NCBI RefSeq assembly: GCF_014982715.1
Contig: NZ_JADCJY010000001.1
Span: forward strand, 1 to 64,000
Length of the DNA: 64,000 nt
Direction: 5' to 3'
Origin: Gallalistipes aquisgranensis
GTDB taxonomy: Bacteria; Bacteroidota; Bacteroidia; Bacteroidales; Rikenellaceae
The notes under the pieces were generated by a model. It was not told where the DNA came from. It made no database searches and worked only from the letters and a program-made list of their open reading frames with translations. Position 1 is the stretch's first letter; each line of letters starts with the position of its first letter. A program made the position numbers and the translations under genes. Positions 27,641-35,368 of the stretch are shown here, piece after piece.

Positions 27641-27648
27641 CAAAGGTA
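27641..27648 (-). promoter_or_regulatory. -7 box for riboflavin kinase-ahcY
   Basis: Minus-strand TACCTTTG matches TAnnTTTG, 33 bases before the riboflavin kinase ATG; no clear -33. Confidence 0.5.
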
Positions 27649-27663
27649 CGAAGAATAATTTTA

Positions 27664-27694
27664 TTTGTGAAAGCGTCCGTTTTTTTGTACCTTG
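27664..27694 (+). promoter_or_regulatory. Promoter of the MerR-like gene
   Basis: -33 TTTG (27664-27667) and -7 TACCTTG (27688-27694) are 20 bases apart. The same -7 variant occurs before the ECF sigma gene at 30251. Confidence 0.55.
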
Positions 27695-27723
27695 CCGCCG
27701 TTTATCACCCCTTTGTGTTCGTC

Positions 27724-28455
27724 ATGCGCGAAATCCAGCATAAGAAAGGAAAAGTCTATTACTCGATGGGAGAGGTGTCGGAGATGTTCGACGTCAGGCC
27801 TTCGCTGATCCGTTTCTGGGAGCAGAAGTTCGACATCCTGAAGCCCCGCAAGAACAAGAAGGGAAACCGCCTGTTCACGCCCGAGGACGTGGACAATCTG
27901 GCGCTCATCTACCATCTGGTCAAGGAGCGGGGCATGACGCTGGCCGGGGCCCAGATGCGCATCCGGCAGAACAAGGACGGGGCGCAGCGCGACCGGGAGA
28001 TCGTGGACCGGCTGATGTCGATCCGGGCCCTGCTCATGGAGATACGCGAAGAACTCAAGGAGGACGGTTCGGCGGCCGTGGTGGTGCCGTCCGTCGCGGA
28101 TGCCGTGCAGGGGCCGGAGGCGGTTGCGGAGGAGGATTCCCTGTCGGCGGAAGAACCGGAGGCGGAATCCGTCGTTATGCCGGCTGCCGCATCCGAAGAC
28201 GAGACTTTTGCGGCGGAGATCGCCGACCCGCAACGGGACGGAAGTGCGGTGGCTGCGGTGACCGGGCCCGAACCTGTCGCAGAGGCGGGAGCTGCGGTGC
28301 CGGTGCCGTTTGAACAGCCTCTGCTTCCGGACGAATCGTTCGCGCTGGCCATGCAGGTCACGGTGGAGGCGCCGGCTCTGCCCGAGGCGGAGGAGCCCGT
28401 TCCGGCCCAGCCGCAGCGGGAACAGCCTCAGATTATCGAACAGACTCTTTTTTAA
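27724..28455 (+). CDS. MerR-family regulator with long acidic tail
   Basis: The N-terminal 75 residues are a MerR winged helix: VYYSMGEVSEMFDVRPSLIRFWEQKFDIL, then KNKKGNRLFTPEDVDNLALIYHLVKERGMTLAGA. After a short helix (about 80-112) the C-terminal half is low-complexity, rich in Ala, Glu, Val and Pro, with no sensor-domain cysteines, so a metal-sensing role is unlikely. The start is the ATG at 27724 (MREIQHKKGKVYYS); the upstream in-frame GTG at 27667 would add a stretch inside the promoter. It is followed after 13 bases by the Nif3 gene. Confidence 0.85.
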   Translation: MREIQHKKGKVYYSMGEVSEMFDVRPSLIRFWEQKFDILKPRKNKKGNRLFTPEDVDNLALIYHLVKERGMTLAGAQMRIRQNKDGAQRDREIVDRLMSIRALLMEIREELKEDGSAAVVVPSVADAVQGPEAVAEEDSLSAEEPEAESVVMPAAASEDETFAAEIADPQRDGSAVAAVTGPEPVAEAGAAVPVPFEQPLLPDESFALAMQVTVEAPALPEAEEPVPAQPQREQPQIIEQTLF

Positions 28456-28468
28456 CGGTTCCGTAACT

Positions 28469-29257
28469 ATGAAAATTCGGGAAATAACGGACGTCATCGA
28501 GGCGTTCGCGCCGCTTTCGGCGCAGGAGAGCTATGACAATTCGGGGCTGATCGTAGGTGATCCGCAGGCCGAGGCGGAGAGTGCCCTGCTCTGCGTGGAT
28601 ATTACCGAACCGGTACTGGAAGAGGCCGTCGACCGCGGAATCGGGCTCATCGTGTCGCATCATCCGGTGGTGTTCCATCCGCTCAGGCGGCTGACCGGAA
28701 GCACCTACATCGAACGGGTGGTGGCCCGGGCCGTCCGCGAGGGGGTGGCGCTCTATGCCTGCCATACCAATCTGGACAGCGTGCCCGGCGGAATGAGTTA
28801 CCGGCTGGCCGGAATGCTCGGTGTGGAGGGGCTGCGGTTGTTGAGCCGCAGCCGGACGGACGATCCGCGGATCGGGTTCGGCGTGGTGGGGGAACTGGCC
28901 CGGGAGATGCCCGCGGCCGACTTTCTCGCCGTGATGAAGGAGCGGCTGAATCTGAAAGTGATCCGCCACAGCGAACTGTGCCGTGAGACGGTGCGTCGGG
29001 TGGCGCTCTGCACCGGAGCGGGGGCTTCGCTGATCCCGGCGGCCAAGGAGGTGGGGGCGGACCTGTATGTGGCCGCGGATTTCAAATACAACGATTTTCT
29101 GGATGCGGACGGTCGTCTGATCGTGGCCGATGTGGGCCATTTCGAGAGCGAATATTGCGCAATCGACCTTTTATATGATATAATTACGAAAAAAATGCCT
29201 ACTTTTGCACTCCGCAAGAGTGTGAAATCGCAGAATCCGATAAATTATTTCGTTTAA
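28469..29257 (+). CDS. Nif3-like dinuclear metal-centre protein
   Basis: Member of the NIF3/YbgI family (often named GTP cyclohydrolase I type 2), ring-forming proteins with two metal ions per subunit and unclear function. Metal ligands are visible in VSHHPVVFHP (near residues 66-75) and VGHFESE near the C terminus. The 262-residue length corresponds to the short form without the inserted PII-like domain. The chosen ATG (28469, MKIREITDVIEAFAP) is the usual start; the longer frame from 28310 overlaps the previous gene. The zinc-ribbon gene follows after 13 bases, a pairing I recall from other bacteria. Confidence 0.92.
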   Translation: MKIREITDVIEAFAPLSAQESYDNSGLIVGDPQAEAESALLCVDITEPVLEEAVDRGIGLIVSHHPVVFHPLRRLTGSTYIERVVARAVREGVALYACHTNLDSVPGGMSYRLAGMLGVEGLRLLSRSRTDDPRIGFGVVGELAREMPAADFLAVMKERLNLKVIRHSELCRETVRRVALCTGAGASLIPAAKEVGADLYVAADFKYNDFLDADGRLIVADVGHFESEYCAIDLLYDIITKKMPTFALRKSVKSQNPINYFV

Positions 29258-29270
29258 GAAAGACAAGTAT

Positions 29271-30035
29271 ATGGCAACAGCAAACAAGAAAACGGCCGAG
29301 AACGACTACTCCATGGAGGAGAAGATCGTCGCCCTGTACGACCTCCAGAAGATCGATTCCAAGATCGACGAGATCAACAAGCTGAAAGGGGAGCTGCCCC
29401 TGGAGGTGCAGGATCTGGAGGACGAGGTGGCCGGCCTGCAGACCCGGATCGAGAACATTACCTCCGAGATCGAAGGGCTCAATGCCCAGACCAAGCAGCG
29501 CAAGGATGAGATCGAGCAGGCTAAGGTTTTGATTGCCAAATATGAGGGACAGCAGGACAACGTGCGGAACAACCGCGAGTTCGATTCGCTTTCCAAGGAG
29601 ATCGAGTATCAGAAGCTCGAAATCGAGTTGTGCGAGAAACGGCTGAAAGAGTATTCGGCCGAGATCAAGGTGAAGAAAAAAATGGCGGAGGACGCCGAGA
29701 CCGTGCTGGCCGACCGTAAGATCGACCTGGAGAACAAGAAACAGGAACTCGAAGGCATCGACAAGGAGACCGCCGGCGAGGTGGAGACGCTCAACGCTCA
29801 GAGTGCCAAGGCGCAGGAGAAGATCGACGCCCGGCTGTTGGCCGCCTACAAGCGCATCCGCAGCAATGTCCGCAACGGGTTGGCCGTGGTGACGGTGAAA
29901 CGGGATGCCTGCGGCGGTTGCTTCAACCGGATTCCGCCCCAGCGTCAGTTCGAAATCCGTCAGGGTAAAAAGATCATCGTCTGCGAATACTGCGGACGGA
30001 TTCTGGTCTCCAATCTGCTGGACGAACAGGAATAG
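29271..30035 (+). CDS. Coiled-coil protein with C4 zinc ribbon
   Basis: 254 residues. The first 195 are a long antiparallel coiled coil rich in Lys, Glu and Gln (for example IDEINKLKGELPLEVQDLEDE). The C-terminal 50 residues form a zinc ribbon with CxxC pairs ACGGC and CEYCG. This is the DUF164/CdsZ-like family; related proteins have been proposed as chaperones or nucleic-acid adaptors, without firm function. It is last in the MerR-Nif3-zinc ribbon series and is followed by a clear terminator at 30057-30089. Confidence 0.88.
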   Translation: MATANKKTAENDYSMEEKIVALYDLQKIDSKIDEINKLKGELPLEVQDLEDEVAGLQTRIENITSEIEGLNAQTKQRKDEIEQAKVLIAKYEGQQDNVRNNREFDSLSKEIEYQKLEIELCEKRLKEYSAEIKVKKKMAEDAETVLADRKIDLENKKQELEGIDKETAGEVETLNAQSAKAQEKIDARLLAAYKRIRSNVRNGLAVVTVKRDACGGCFNRIPPQRQFEIRQGKKIIVCEYCGRILVSNLLDEQE

Positions 30036-30056
30036 GTGACGCCTGAAGACAGAGAG

Positions 30057-30089
30057 AAGGGGCTGCACCGCAAGGTTCGGCCCCTTTTT
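30057..30089 (+). terminator. Terminator after zinc-ribbon gene
   Basis: AAGGGGC (30057-30063) pairs with GCCCCTT (30080-30086), with a further ACC/GGT inside, followed by TTT. Confidence 0.85.
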
Positions 30090-30226
30090 CGGATTCCGGC
30101 AGGGAGGTGAAAGAACGGTACGGGACAGAAAAAACGTTGTTTTTCGCTGCCGCGCGATTTTTTGGCACAGTATTTGATTTTAATCGGGTGCCGCAAGGGG
30201 CGCCCGAACCGATTCGGGAGGCGGAT

Positions 30227-30257
30227 TTTGGTTTTTTGAAATAAAAAAGCTACCTTG
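30227..30257 (+). promoter_or_regulatory. Promoter of the ECF sigma gene
   Basis: -33 TTTG (30227-30230) and -7 TACCTTG (30251-30257) are 20 bases apart; the leader is about 95 bases. Confidence 0.6.
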
Positions 30258-30356
30258 CCGAAAATTATTGATTAACTTAACCGGGATTTTATCCCAATTA
30301 AAAACGGATTGCCTATCGACCAGATCTACTTCAAACTAAAACAAGAGGAGTAGAGT

Positions 30357-30941
30357 ATGAATCTCAAAGCATTAAGCGACCAGGAACTGCTTAATACCTA
30401 TCTTTCGGGCAATGAAAGCGCTATATCCGTTTTGATAGAACGGCACCGCAAAAGGGTTTCCGACTATATCTACATGATGGTCAAAGACCGGGATGTCGCC
30501 GACGATATTTTTCAGGAAACCTTCATCAAGGTGATCCGTGTACTGAGCGAAGGGCGTTACGTCGAGACGGGCAAGTTCCTTTCGTGGGTGTTGCGTATCG
30601 CGCACAATCAGGTCATCGACCATTTCCGCCAGAACAAACAGCAGAATCAGGTGACCGAATCGGATGCGGGGTATGACATTCTGAACAGCCGGAAATTTTC
30701 CGATACCACGGTGGAAGACCACATGGTTTCCGCGCAGATCGAAAGCGACGTGCGCAAACTGATCGACTACCTGCCCGACGAACAGCGCGAAGTGGTGATG
30801 ATGCGCTATTACAGCGGCCTGAGTTTCAAGGAGATCGCCGAGCAGACCGACGTAAGTATCAACACGGCGCTGGGGCGTATGCGGTACGCGTTGATCAATC
30901 TGCGGAAAATGATTCAGGAAAAGCAGCTAATTTTGAGCTGA
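30357..30941 (+). CDS. RNA polymerase ECF-type sigma factor
   Basis: 194-residue sigma-70 family protein with only regions 2 and 4. Region 2 (about 22-92) contains DIFQETFIKVIRVLSEGRY and WVLRIAHNQVIDHFR. Region 4 (about 130-185) contains LPDEQREVVMMRYYSGLSFKEIAEQTDVSINTALGRMRYAL. There is no FecR-type or zinc-finger anti-sigma gene next to it. The only downstream candidate is a 46-codon acidic ORF (30994-31134). It is not linked to a SusC/SusD pair, unlike many ECF factors in this phylum, so a housekeeping or stress role is more likely than glycan sensing. Confidence 0.93.
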   Translation: MNLKALSDQELLNTYLSGNESAISVLIERHRKRVSDYIYMMVKDRDVADDIFQETFIKVIRVLSEGRYVETGKFLSWVLRIAHNQVIDHFRQNKQQNQVTESDAGYDILNSRKFSDTTVEDHMVSAQIESDVRKLIDYLPDEQREVVMMRYYSGLSFKEIAEQTDVSINTALGRMRYALINLRKMIQEKQLILS

Positions 30942-30993
30942 TCCGGGCAATAAAACGGACGGGCGGTCGTTTTTAGTTAAAAATGACAAGCCT

Positions 30994-31134
30994 ATGGAGG
31001 AGATTGACAATAGCGCTTTGACGAAAGCCGATGCCGACGAGGAGGAGATGTTGCTGAACCACGTGGTGCAGGGAGATCATGAGTTGCTCTACCTGGATAC
31101 CTATCTTCGGGAACTCTTCGGTAACAGGGAGTAA
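30994..31134 (+). CDS. Small acidic protein, 46 residues
   Basis: The ORF begins ATGGAGGAGATTGAC and ends in TAA. It encodes MEEIDNSALTKADADEEE near the start and a predicted helical C-terminal half with LLYLDTYLRELF. It is strongly acidic with no Cys, transmembrane segment or signal peptide. It lies 52 bases after the sigma factor gene on the same strand and 11 bases before a terminator (31145-31180), so it would be in the sigma transcript. I do not recognise a family. It could be a small regulator of the sigma factor, or a chance frame. Confidence 0.6.
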   Translation: MEEIDNSALTKADADEEEMLLNHVVQGDHELLYLDTYLRELFGNRE

Positions 31135-31144
31135 GCAGATATGC

Positions 31145-31180
31145 GCGGGGGCGTCTTGAGAGGATGCTTCCGCGTTTTTT
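31145..31180 (+). terminator. Terminator of the sigma factor transcript
   Basis: An 11-bp stem (31145-31155 with 31163-31173, three G-T pairs, 7-base loop) is followed by G and six T. Confidence 0.85.
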
Positions 31181-31212
31181 CGTTTCGGGGAGGAAGGTTC
31201 CCGGATTCGCAT

Positions 31213-31220
31213 TATCTTTG
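31213..31220 (+). promoter_or_regulatory. -7 box of hybrid kinase gene
   Basis: TATCTTTG is a perfect -7, 17 bases before the GTG start; no -33 TTG at the right distance. The purine-rich GGAGGAGAAAA between them could serve as ribosome-binding site. Confidence 0.55.
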
Positions 31221-31237
31221 TACCGGAGGAGAAAATC

Positions 31238-33760
31238 GTGAAACAGTCCAAATACGTTAAGACGAAAATCCTGCTGGGATACCTGCTGACGGCGGCGGTG
31301 GCCGTCGTCGCGGTCCGGTACATCTACGGCGAGATGGAGAAGATCGCCCGGGTGGACGAGACCCAGGCCCGCCTCCAGGCGAAACGCAGTCTGATTACCC
31401 GGACGCTTTACCACCTCTACCAGACCGAGAGTTACGGGCAACTGATGCTGGCGGGTTATCTTTCCTATGAAAACCGGTATGTCCGCGAACTCGGGCTCGT
31501 GCAGAAGGATATAGATTCGCTGCGGGTGATTGCCGCCGAATCGGCCGATTCGATGCAGATCATGCGGATCGACAGCATTTCCCTGCTGTTGCGGACGAAA
31601 GCCCGCAGTACGTTCAGCCTGCGTAGCAACGTGCGCAAGGCCGCATCCGGTTCCCTGTACAATGAGAATATCGAGCGCATCCTCTCCGAAAACCGGCCGC
31701 TCGTCCCGGATACGGTCAAACGGAGCGAGGTGATCATCACCAGCGACACGTCGCGCACGGTAACCACGCACGTCCGTAAACGGGGCTTCCTGCGCCGGCT
31801 GGCCGACCTGTTCTCGCCGGAGGAGCCGGATTCGAACGTGGTGATTACCTATTCCACGCGGATCGTGGCCGATACGCTGCCCTTCAATCCGGCCGATACG
31901 ATCGCGGGAGTGTTGCGGAACCTGCAGGGAGACGTCGACCAGCAGCGGCAGCAGATCTACGATCAGGCGTGGGAGGACGGACAACGGATGCGATACAGCA
32001 GCCAGATCGTCAATCAGAAGATCAACCGTCTGATCCTCGATGTCGAGGAGGAGATCAGTCAGCAGGAGCTGCGCCGGTTGGACCTTCAGCACGAGACCGA
32101 ACGCCATGCCTCCCGGGTGGTGGGGGGTATCGCCATCGGGGCCGTGGTGCTCATGCTTTTTTTCCTGCTGCTGATCTGGCGGGACATCGGCAGGGGGAAC
32201 CGTTACCGGCGGGAGCTGGAGGCAGCCAACCGCTATGCGGAGGAGCTGCTGGCCCTGAGGGAACGGCTGATGCTGACCATTACGCACGATATCAAGGCTC
32301 CGCTGGGTTCGGTGATCGGGTATATCGACCTGCTCTCCCGGCTGGTGGAGGATAAGCGGCAGCGGCTCTACCTCCAGAATATGAAGGATTCGTCGGAACA
32401 CCTGCTGCGGCTGGTGAATCAGTTGCTCGACTTCCATCGCCTGGACTGCAATAAGATGGATGTAACCCGGGTTTCGTTCAACCCCGGCCGTCTGTTCGAG
32501 ACGATCGCCGCAGGCTACGGTCCCGTATCGGAGAGCCGGGGCGTGGCGTTCCGTTACGAACCGGGAGACGGGCTCGACCGGGAGTTCGCAGGCGATCCGT
32601 TCCGCATCCGCCAGATCGCGGACAACCTGCTTTCGAACGCGTTCAAATTTACGGACCGGGGCGAAGTCGTGCTCTCCGTGGCGATGGAACCGGAGAGTAC
32701 GCTTCGTTTTTCGGTGCGGGATACCGGACGCGGCATCGGAGAGGCGGAGCGGGAAAAGATATTCCAGGAGTTTGTCCGGCTTCCTTCGGCCCAGGGGATA
32801 GAGGGTTTCGGGCTCGGGCTCTCCATTACCCGCAAACTGATCGAACTGTTGGGCGGCCGCCTCTCGCTTCAGAGCCGGCAGGGGCGGGGAAGTACCTTCA
32901 CTGTCCATATCCCGTTGGAACCGGGGGCGGCTTCGGACTCCGGCATCGAAGAGAGCGGTATAGTGCCCGGACGTACGGCGGCGTCCGATGCCCCGGCCTT
33001 TACGGGCCTCAGCTGCCTGCTCGTGGACGACGACCCTTTGCAGCTGGAACTGATGCAGGCGATGTGTGCCCGCCTGGGGCTCGATGCCGACCGCTGCGGA
33101 AGTCCCGAGTATGCTGCCGAGATGCTTCGCAGACGGCATTATGATTTGATATTTACCGATTTGCAGATGCCTGCCATGGACGGGTTCGGTTTGCTGGCCC
33201 GGGTGCGGGAGGCCGATGCCGGGATTCCCGTGGTGGCCGTTTCCGCGCGTTCGGACCAGTCGCGGGAACGGATGTGCGAAGAGGGTTTCGCCGATATCCT
33301 GCACAAACCTTTCCTGCTGGACGAGCTGGCGGCATGCGTGGCCCGGGTGACGGGACGCGGAGAGGGCCGGCCGGTCCCGGCGGCGGGAAAGCCGGAAGAG
33401 GGACCTGGCGACGGGCCCGATTTCGGAGCATTGACCGCTTTTGCAGGAGACGATCCGGTGGCGGCGGCCGAAATCCTGCGCAGTTTCGTCGTACAGTCCG
33501 GGGAGAACCGGCAGGCGCTGGCGGAGGCGCTTGAGGCCGGCGACATGCCGGCGATCCGAGCGTTGGCCCATAAGATGTTGCCTGTCTTTACGATGTTGGG
33601 TAATTCCGTTCTGACGGTGATCCTGAAATCGCTGGAGATGAACCGCGAAGGCTTGACGGACGATGTGCGGCGTAAAGCGGCGGAAGCAGTGGAACGTATC
33701 GGCGAAGTGACGGAAAAAGCGGAAAAAGAGTTAACTTTGCTTCAAAACGAGAGAGAATGA
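31238..33760 (+). CDS. Hybrid sensor histidine kinase with receiver and HPt domains
   Basis: 840-residue membrane kinase. In order it has a membrane segment (about 8-28), a mostly helical periplasmic domain (about 29-285) and a second membrane segment (about 292-313, GIAIGAVVLMLFFLLLIW). Then come HisKA with phospho-acceptor His350 in THDIKAPLG and a HATPase with GLGLSITRKL. A receiver domain has Asp641 in FTDLQMP, and a C-terminal HPt domain has His778 in LAHKML. All phosphorelay residues are present. The start codon is GTG. Its stop overlaps the ATG of the NtrC-type regulator by 4 bases, so translation is coupled and the regulator is the expected final phosphoryl acceptor. The periplasmic signal is unknown. 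Confidence 0.93.
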   Translation: MKQSKYVKTKILLGYLLTAAVAVVAVRYIYGEMEKIARVDETQARLQAKRSLITRTLYHLYQTESYGQLMLAGYLSYENRYVRELGLVQKDIDSLRVIAAESADSMQIMRIDSISLLLRTKARSTFSLRSNVRKAASGSLYNENIERILSENRPLVPDTVKRSEVIITSDTSRTVTTHVRKRGFLRRLADLFSPEEPDSNVVITYSTRIVADTLPFNPADTIAGVLRNLQGDVDQQRQQIYDQAWEDGQRMRYSSQIVNQKINRLILDVEEEISQQELRRLDLQHETERHASRVVGGIAIGAVVLMLFFLLLIWRDIGRGNRYRRELEAANRYAEELLALRERLMLTITHDIKAPLGSVIGYIDLLSRLVEDKRQRLYLQNMKDSSEHLLRLVNQLLDFHRLDCNKMDVTRVSFNPGRLFETIAAGYGPVSESRGVAFRYEPGDGLDREFAGDPFRIRQIADNLLSNAFKFTDRGEVVLSVAMEPESTLRFSVRDTGRGIGEAEREKIFQEFVRLPSAQGIEGFGLGLSITRKLIELLGGRLSLQSRQGRGSTFTVHIPLEPGAASDSGIEESGIVPGRTAASDAPAFTGLSCLLVDDDPLQLELMQAMCARLGLDADRCGSPEYAAEMLRRRHYDLIFTDLQMPAMDGFGLLARVREADAGIPVVAVSARSDQSRERMCEEGFADILHKPFLLDELAACVARVTGRGEGRPVPAAGKPEEGPGDGPDFGALTAFAGDDPVAAAEILRSFVVQSGENRQALAEALEAGDMPAIRALAHKMLPVFTMLGNSVLTVILKSLEMNREGLTDDVRRKAAEAVERIGEVTEKAEKELTLLQNERE

Positions 33761-35142
33761 GAAGACTGCTGATCGTGGAAGACGACATCACTTTTGCGCT
33801 GATGCTCAAGACGTGGCTCACCCGAAAGGGGTTCGAGGCGGAGACGGTTTCCCGTGTCGATGCGGCACAGCAGCGTTTGGAAGCTTCCGACTTTTCGCTG
33901 GTGCTGACCGATATGCGTCTGCCCGACCGCGACGGCATTTTCCTGTTGCAGTGGATCGCGGACAACCGGCCGTCGCTTCCGGCGATCGTGATGACCAGCT
34001 ATGCCGATATTCAGACCGCCGTGCGCAGCATGAAGCTCGGGGCAAGGGATTATGTCGCCAAGCCGGTGAATCCGGAGGAGTTGCTCGCCAAGATCGAGGA
34101 GGCGCTTTCCGCGCCCCGGAACGAGACGGCGGACGGAAAGGCTACTGCCGGGAAAAACGTCCCGGGAACGGAGGCTTACACGGGGTTCGTGGAGGGACGC
34201 AGCGAGGCGGCCCGCAGGTTGTACGATTATGTGCGTCTGGTGGCCCCGACCAATATGTCGGTGCTGGTCAACGGTGCGAGCGGGACCGGGAAGGAGCATA
34301 TCGCCCGCATGATCCACGAGGGGAGCAAGCGGCGGGGAAAGCCGTTCGTGGCGATCGACTGCGGAGCCATTCCCCGCGATCTGGCCGCTTCGGAGTTTTT
34401 CGGTCACGTGAAAGGTTCGTTTACGGGGGCGCAGACCGACAAGCGGGGCGCTTTCGAGGCGGCGAACGGGGGGACCCTTTTTCTGGACGAGATCGGCAAC
34501 CTGAGCTACGAGGTGCAGGTACAGTTGCTCCGGGCGCTGCAGGAGCGGAGGATTCGTCCCGTGGGCGGTACGGAGGAGGTCGAGGTGGACATCCGTCTGG
34601 TATCGGCGACCAACGAGAACCTGGAGGCGGCTATTGCGGAGAAAAATTTCCGTGAAGACCTTTTTCACCGGATCAACGAGTTCACGCTCCGGATGCCCGA
34701 TCTGCGCGAACAACGGGAGGACATCATGCTGTATGCCGATTTTTTTCTCGACCAGGCCAACCGGGAACTGGAACGCAGCGTAGTCGGGTTCGATGCCGGA
34801 GCCGTAGAGCGGATGATGGCATACGACTGGCCCGGAAATCTGCGGCAGTTGAAAAATGCGGTGCGCTGTGCCACCCTTCTGGCTTCGTCCGATTATATTA
34901 CCTGCCGGGAATTGCCGGCCGAAGTGACACGTCCTGTTCCTGTACCGGTGCCTTCCGCTGCCCCGGCATCTGTTCCGGGTGCGATTCCCGTGCCGTCCGT
35001 GTTGCGTGACCGTGCTACGGAGATCGAACAGATCCGCCAGGCCCTGCGGCTCAGTGGCGACAACAAGTCGAAGGCCGCCCGTCTGCTGGGTATCGACCGC
35101 AAGACGCTTTACAACAAACTCAAGGCCTACGGCATCGAGTGA
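33757..35142 (+). CDS. Sigma-54-dependent response regulator (NtrC family)
   Basis: 461 residues: receiver with phospho-acceptor Asp52 (TDMRLPDRDG); AAA+ domain with Walker A GASGTGKE (173-180), GSFTGA loop (220-225) that contacts sigma-54, and Walker B LFLDEI (241-246). A Pro/Val/Ala-rich linker (about 392-412) leads to a Fis-type helix-turn-helix (GDNKSKAARLLGIDRKTLYNKL). It overlaps the kinase gene by ATGA. Such proteins activate promoters bound by RpoN from upstream sites. A candidate promoter and binding sites lie directly downstream (35148-35296), making the next gene its most likely target. Confidence 0.95.
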   Translation: MRRLLIVEDDITFALMLKTWLTRKGFEAETVSRVDAAQQRLEASDFSLVLTDMRLPDRDGIFLLQWIADNRPSLPAIVMTSYADIQTAVRSMKLGARDYVAKPVNPEELLAKIEEALSAPRNETADGKATAGKNVPGTEAYTGFVEGRSEAARRLYDYVRLVAPTNMSVLVNGASGTGKEHIARMIHEGSKRRGKPFVAIDCGAIPRDLAASEFFGHVKGSFTGAQTDKRGAFEAANGGTLFLDEIGNLSYEVQVQLLRALQERRIRPVGGTEEVEVDIRLVSATNENLEAAIAEKNFREDLFHRINEFTLRMPDLREQREDIMLYADFFLDQANRELERSVVGFDAGAVERMMAYDWPGNLRQLKNAVRCATLLASSDYITCRELPAEVTRPVPVPVPSAAPASVPGAIPVPSVLRDRATEIEQIRQALRLSGDNKSKAARLLGIDRKTLYNKLKAYGIE

Positions 35143-35147
35143 CCGGG

Positions 35148-35204
35148 TGTGGATGGGGTGTGTCCTGTGGATTTATTCCACACTTTTCCCTGCTTTATTC
35201 CACA
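35148..35204 (+). promoter_or_regulatory. Candidate activator-binding array (TGTGGA half-sites)
   Basis: Four copies of the same hexamer: TGTGGA at 35148-35153 and 35166-35171, and its complement TCCACA at 35177-35182 and 35199-35204. The middle two form the palindrome TGTGGA-TTTAT-TCCACA. The last two are part of an 11-base direct repeat TTTATTCCACA spaced 22 bases, two helical turns. The palindrome lies about 120 bases upstream of the sigma-54-like element, a normal distance for an enhancer. Confidence 0.65.
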
Positions 35205-35280
35205 TTTTTCTTTGCGGTGAAATTTCTGGCATTTTATTATTGTATTGATTTATAGTGTTTTGAATTTTTAGTCTGTGCTT

Positions 35281-35296
35281 TGGTACGCCGGTTGAA
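35281..35296 (+). promoter_or_regulatory. Candidate sigma-54 promoter
   Basis: TGGTACG-N4-TTGAA matches the -24/-12 consensus TGGCACG-N4-TTGCA with correct spacing and two substitutions (C to T at the fourth base, C to A in the -12 GC). I find no TAnnTTTG box in the 226-base gap. The predicted leader is about 60 bases. Confidence 0.55.
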
Positions 35297-35368
35297 CTGA
35301 AAAAGGGCAAAGGAAGTTCAGAAAAACCGAATAAGAAACTAAAGTATTCACATTAAAAATTCAAAGAG

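Larger units (their letters stand above)
30036..30356. other. Intergenic region before ECF sigma gene
   Basis: 321 bases holding the terminator at 30057-30089, the sigma-gene promoter (30227-30257) and a 100-base AT-rich leader with a small GGGAT-N3-ATCCC hairpin near 30283-30295. No further gene seen. Confidence 0.6.

Noticed and set aside
30992-33571. 859-codon open frame on the minus strand
   Set aside because: It is antisense to the hybrid kinase, which has complete domains and all phosphorelay residues.
35226-35241. TGGCATTTTATTATTG as a sigma-54 element
   Set aside because: It has the TGGCA block, but the TTG lies two bases too far, so the fixed -24/-12 spacing is broken. The site at 35281 fits better.
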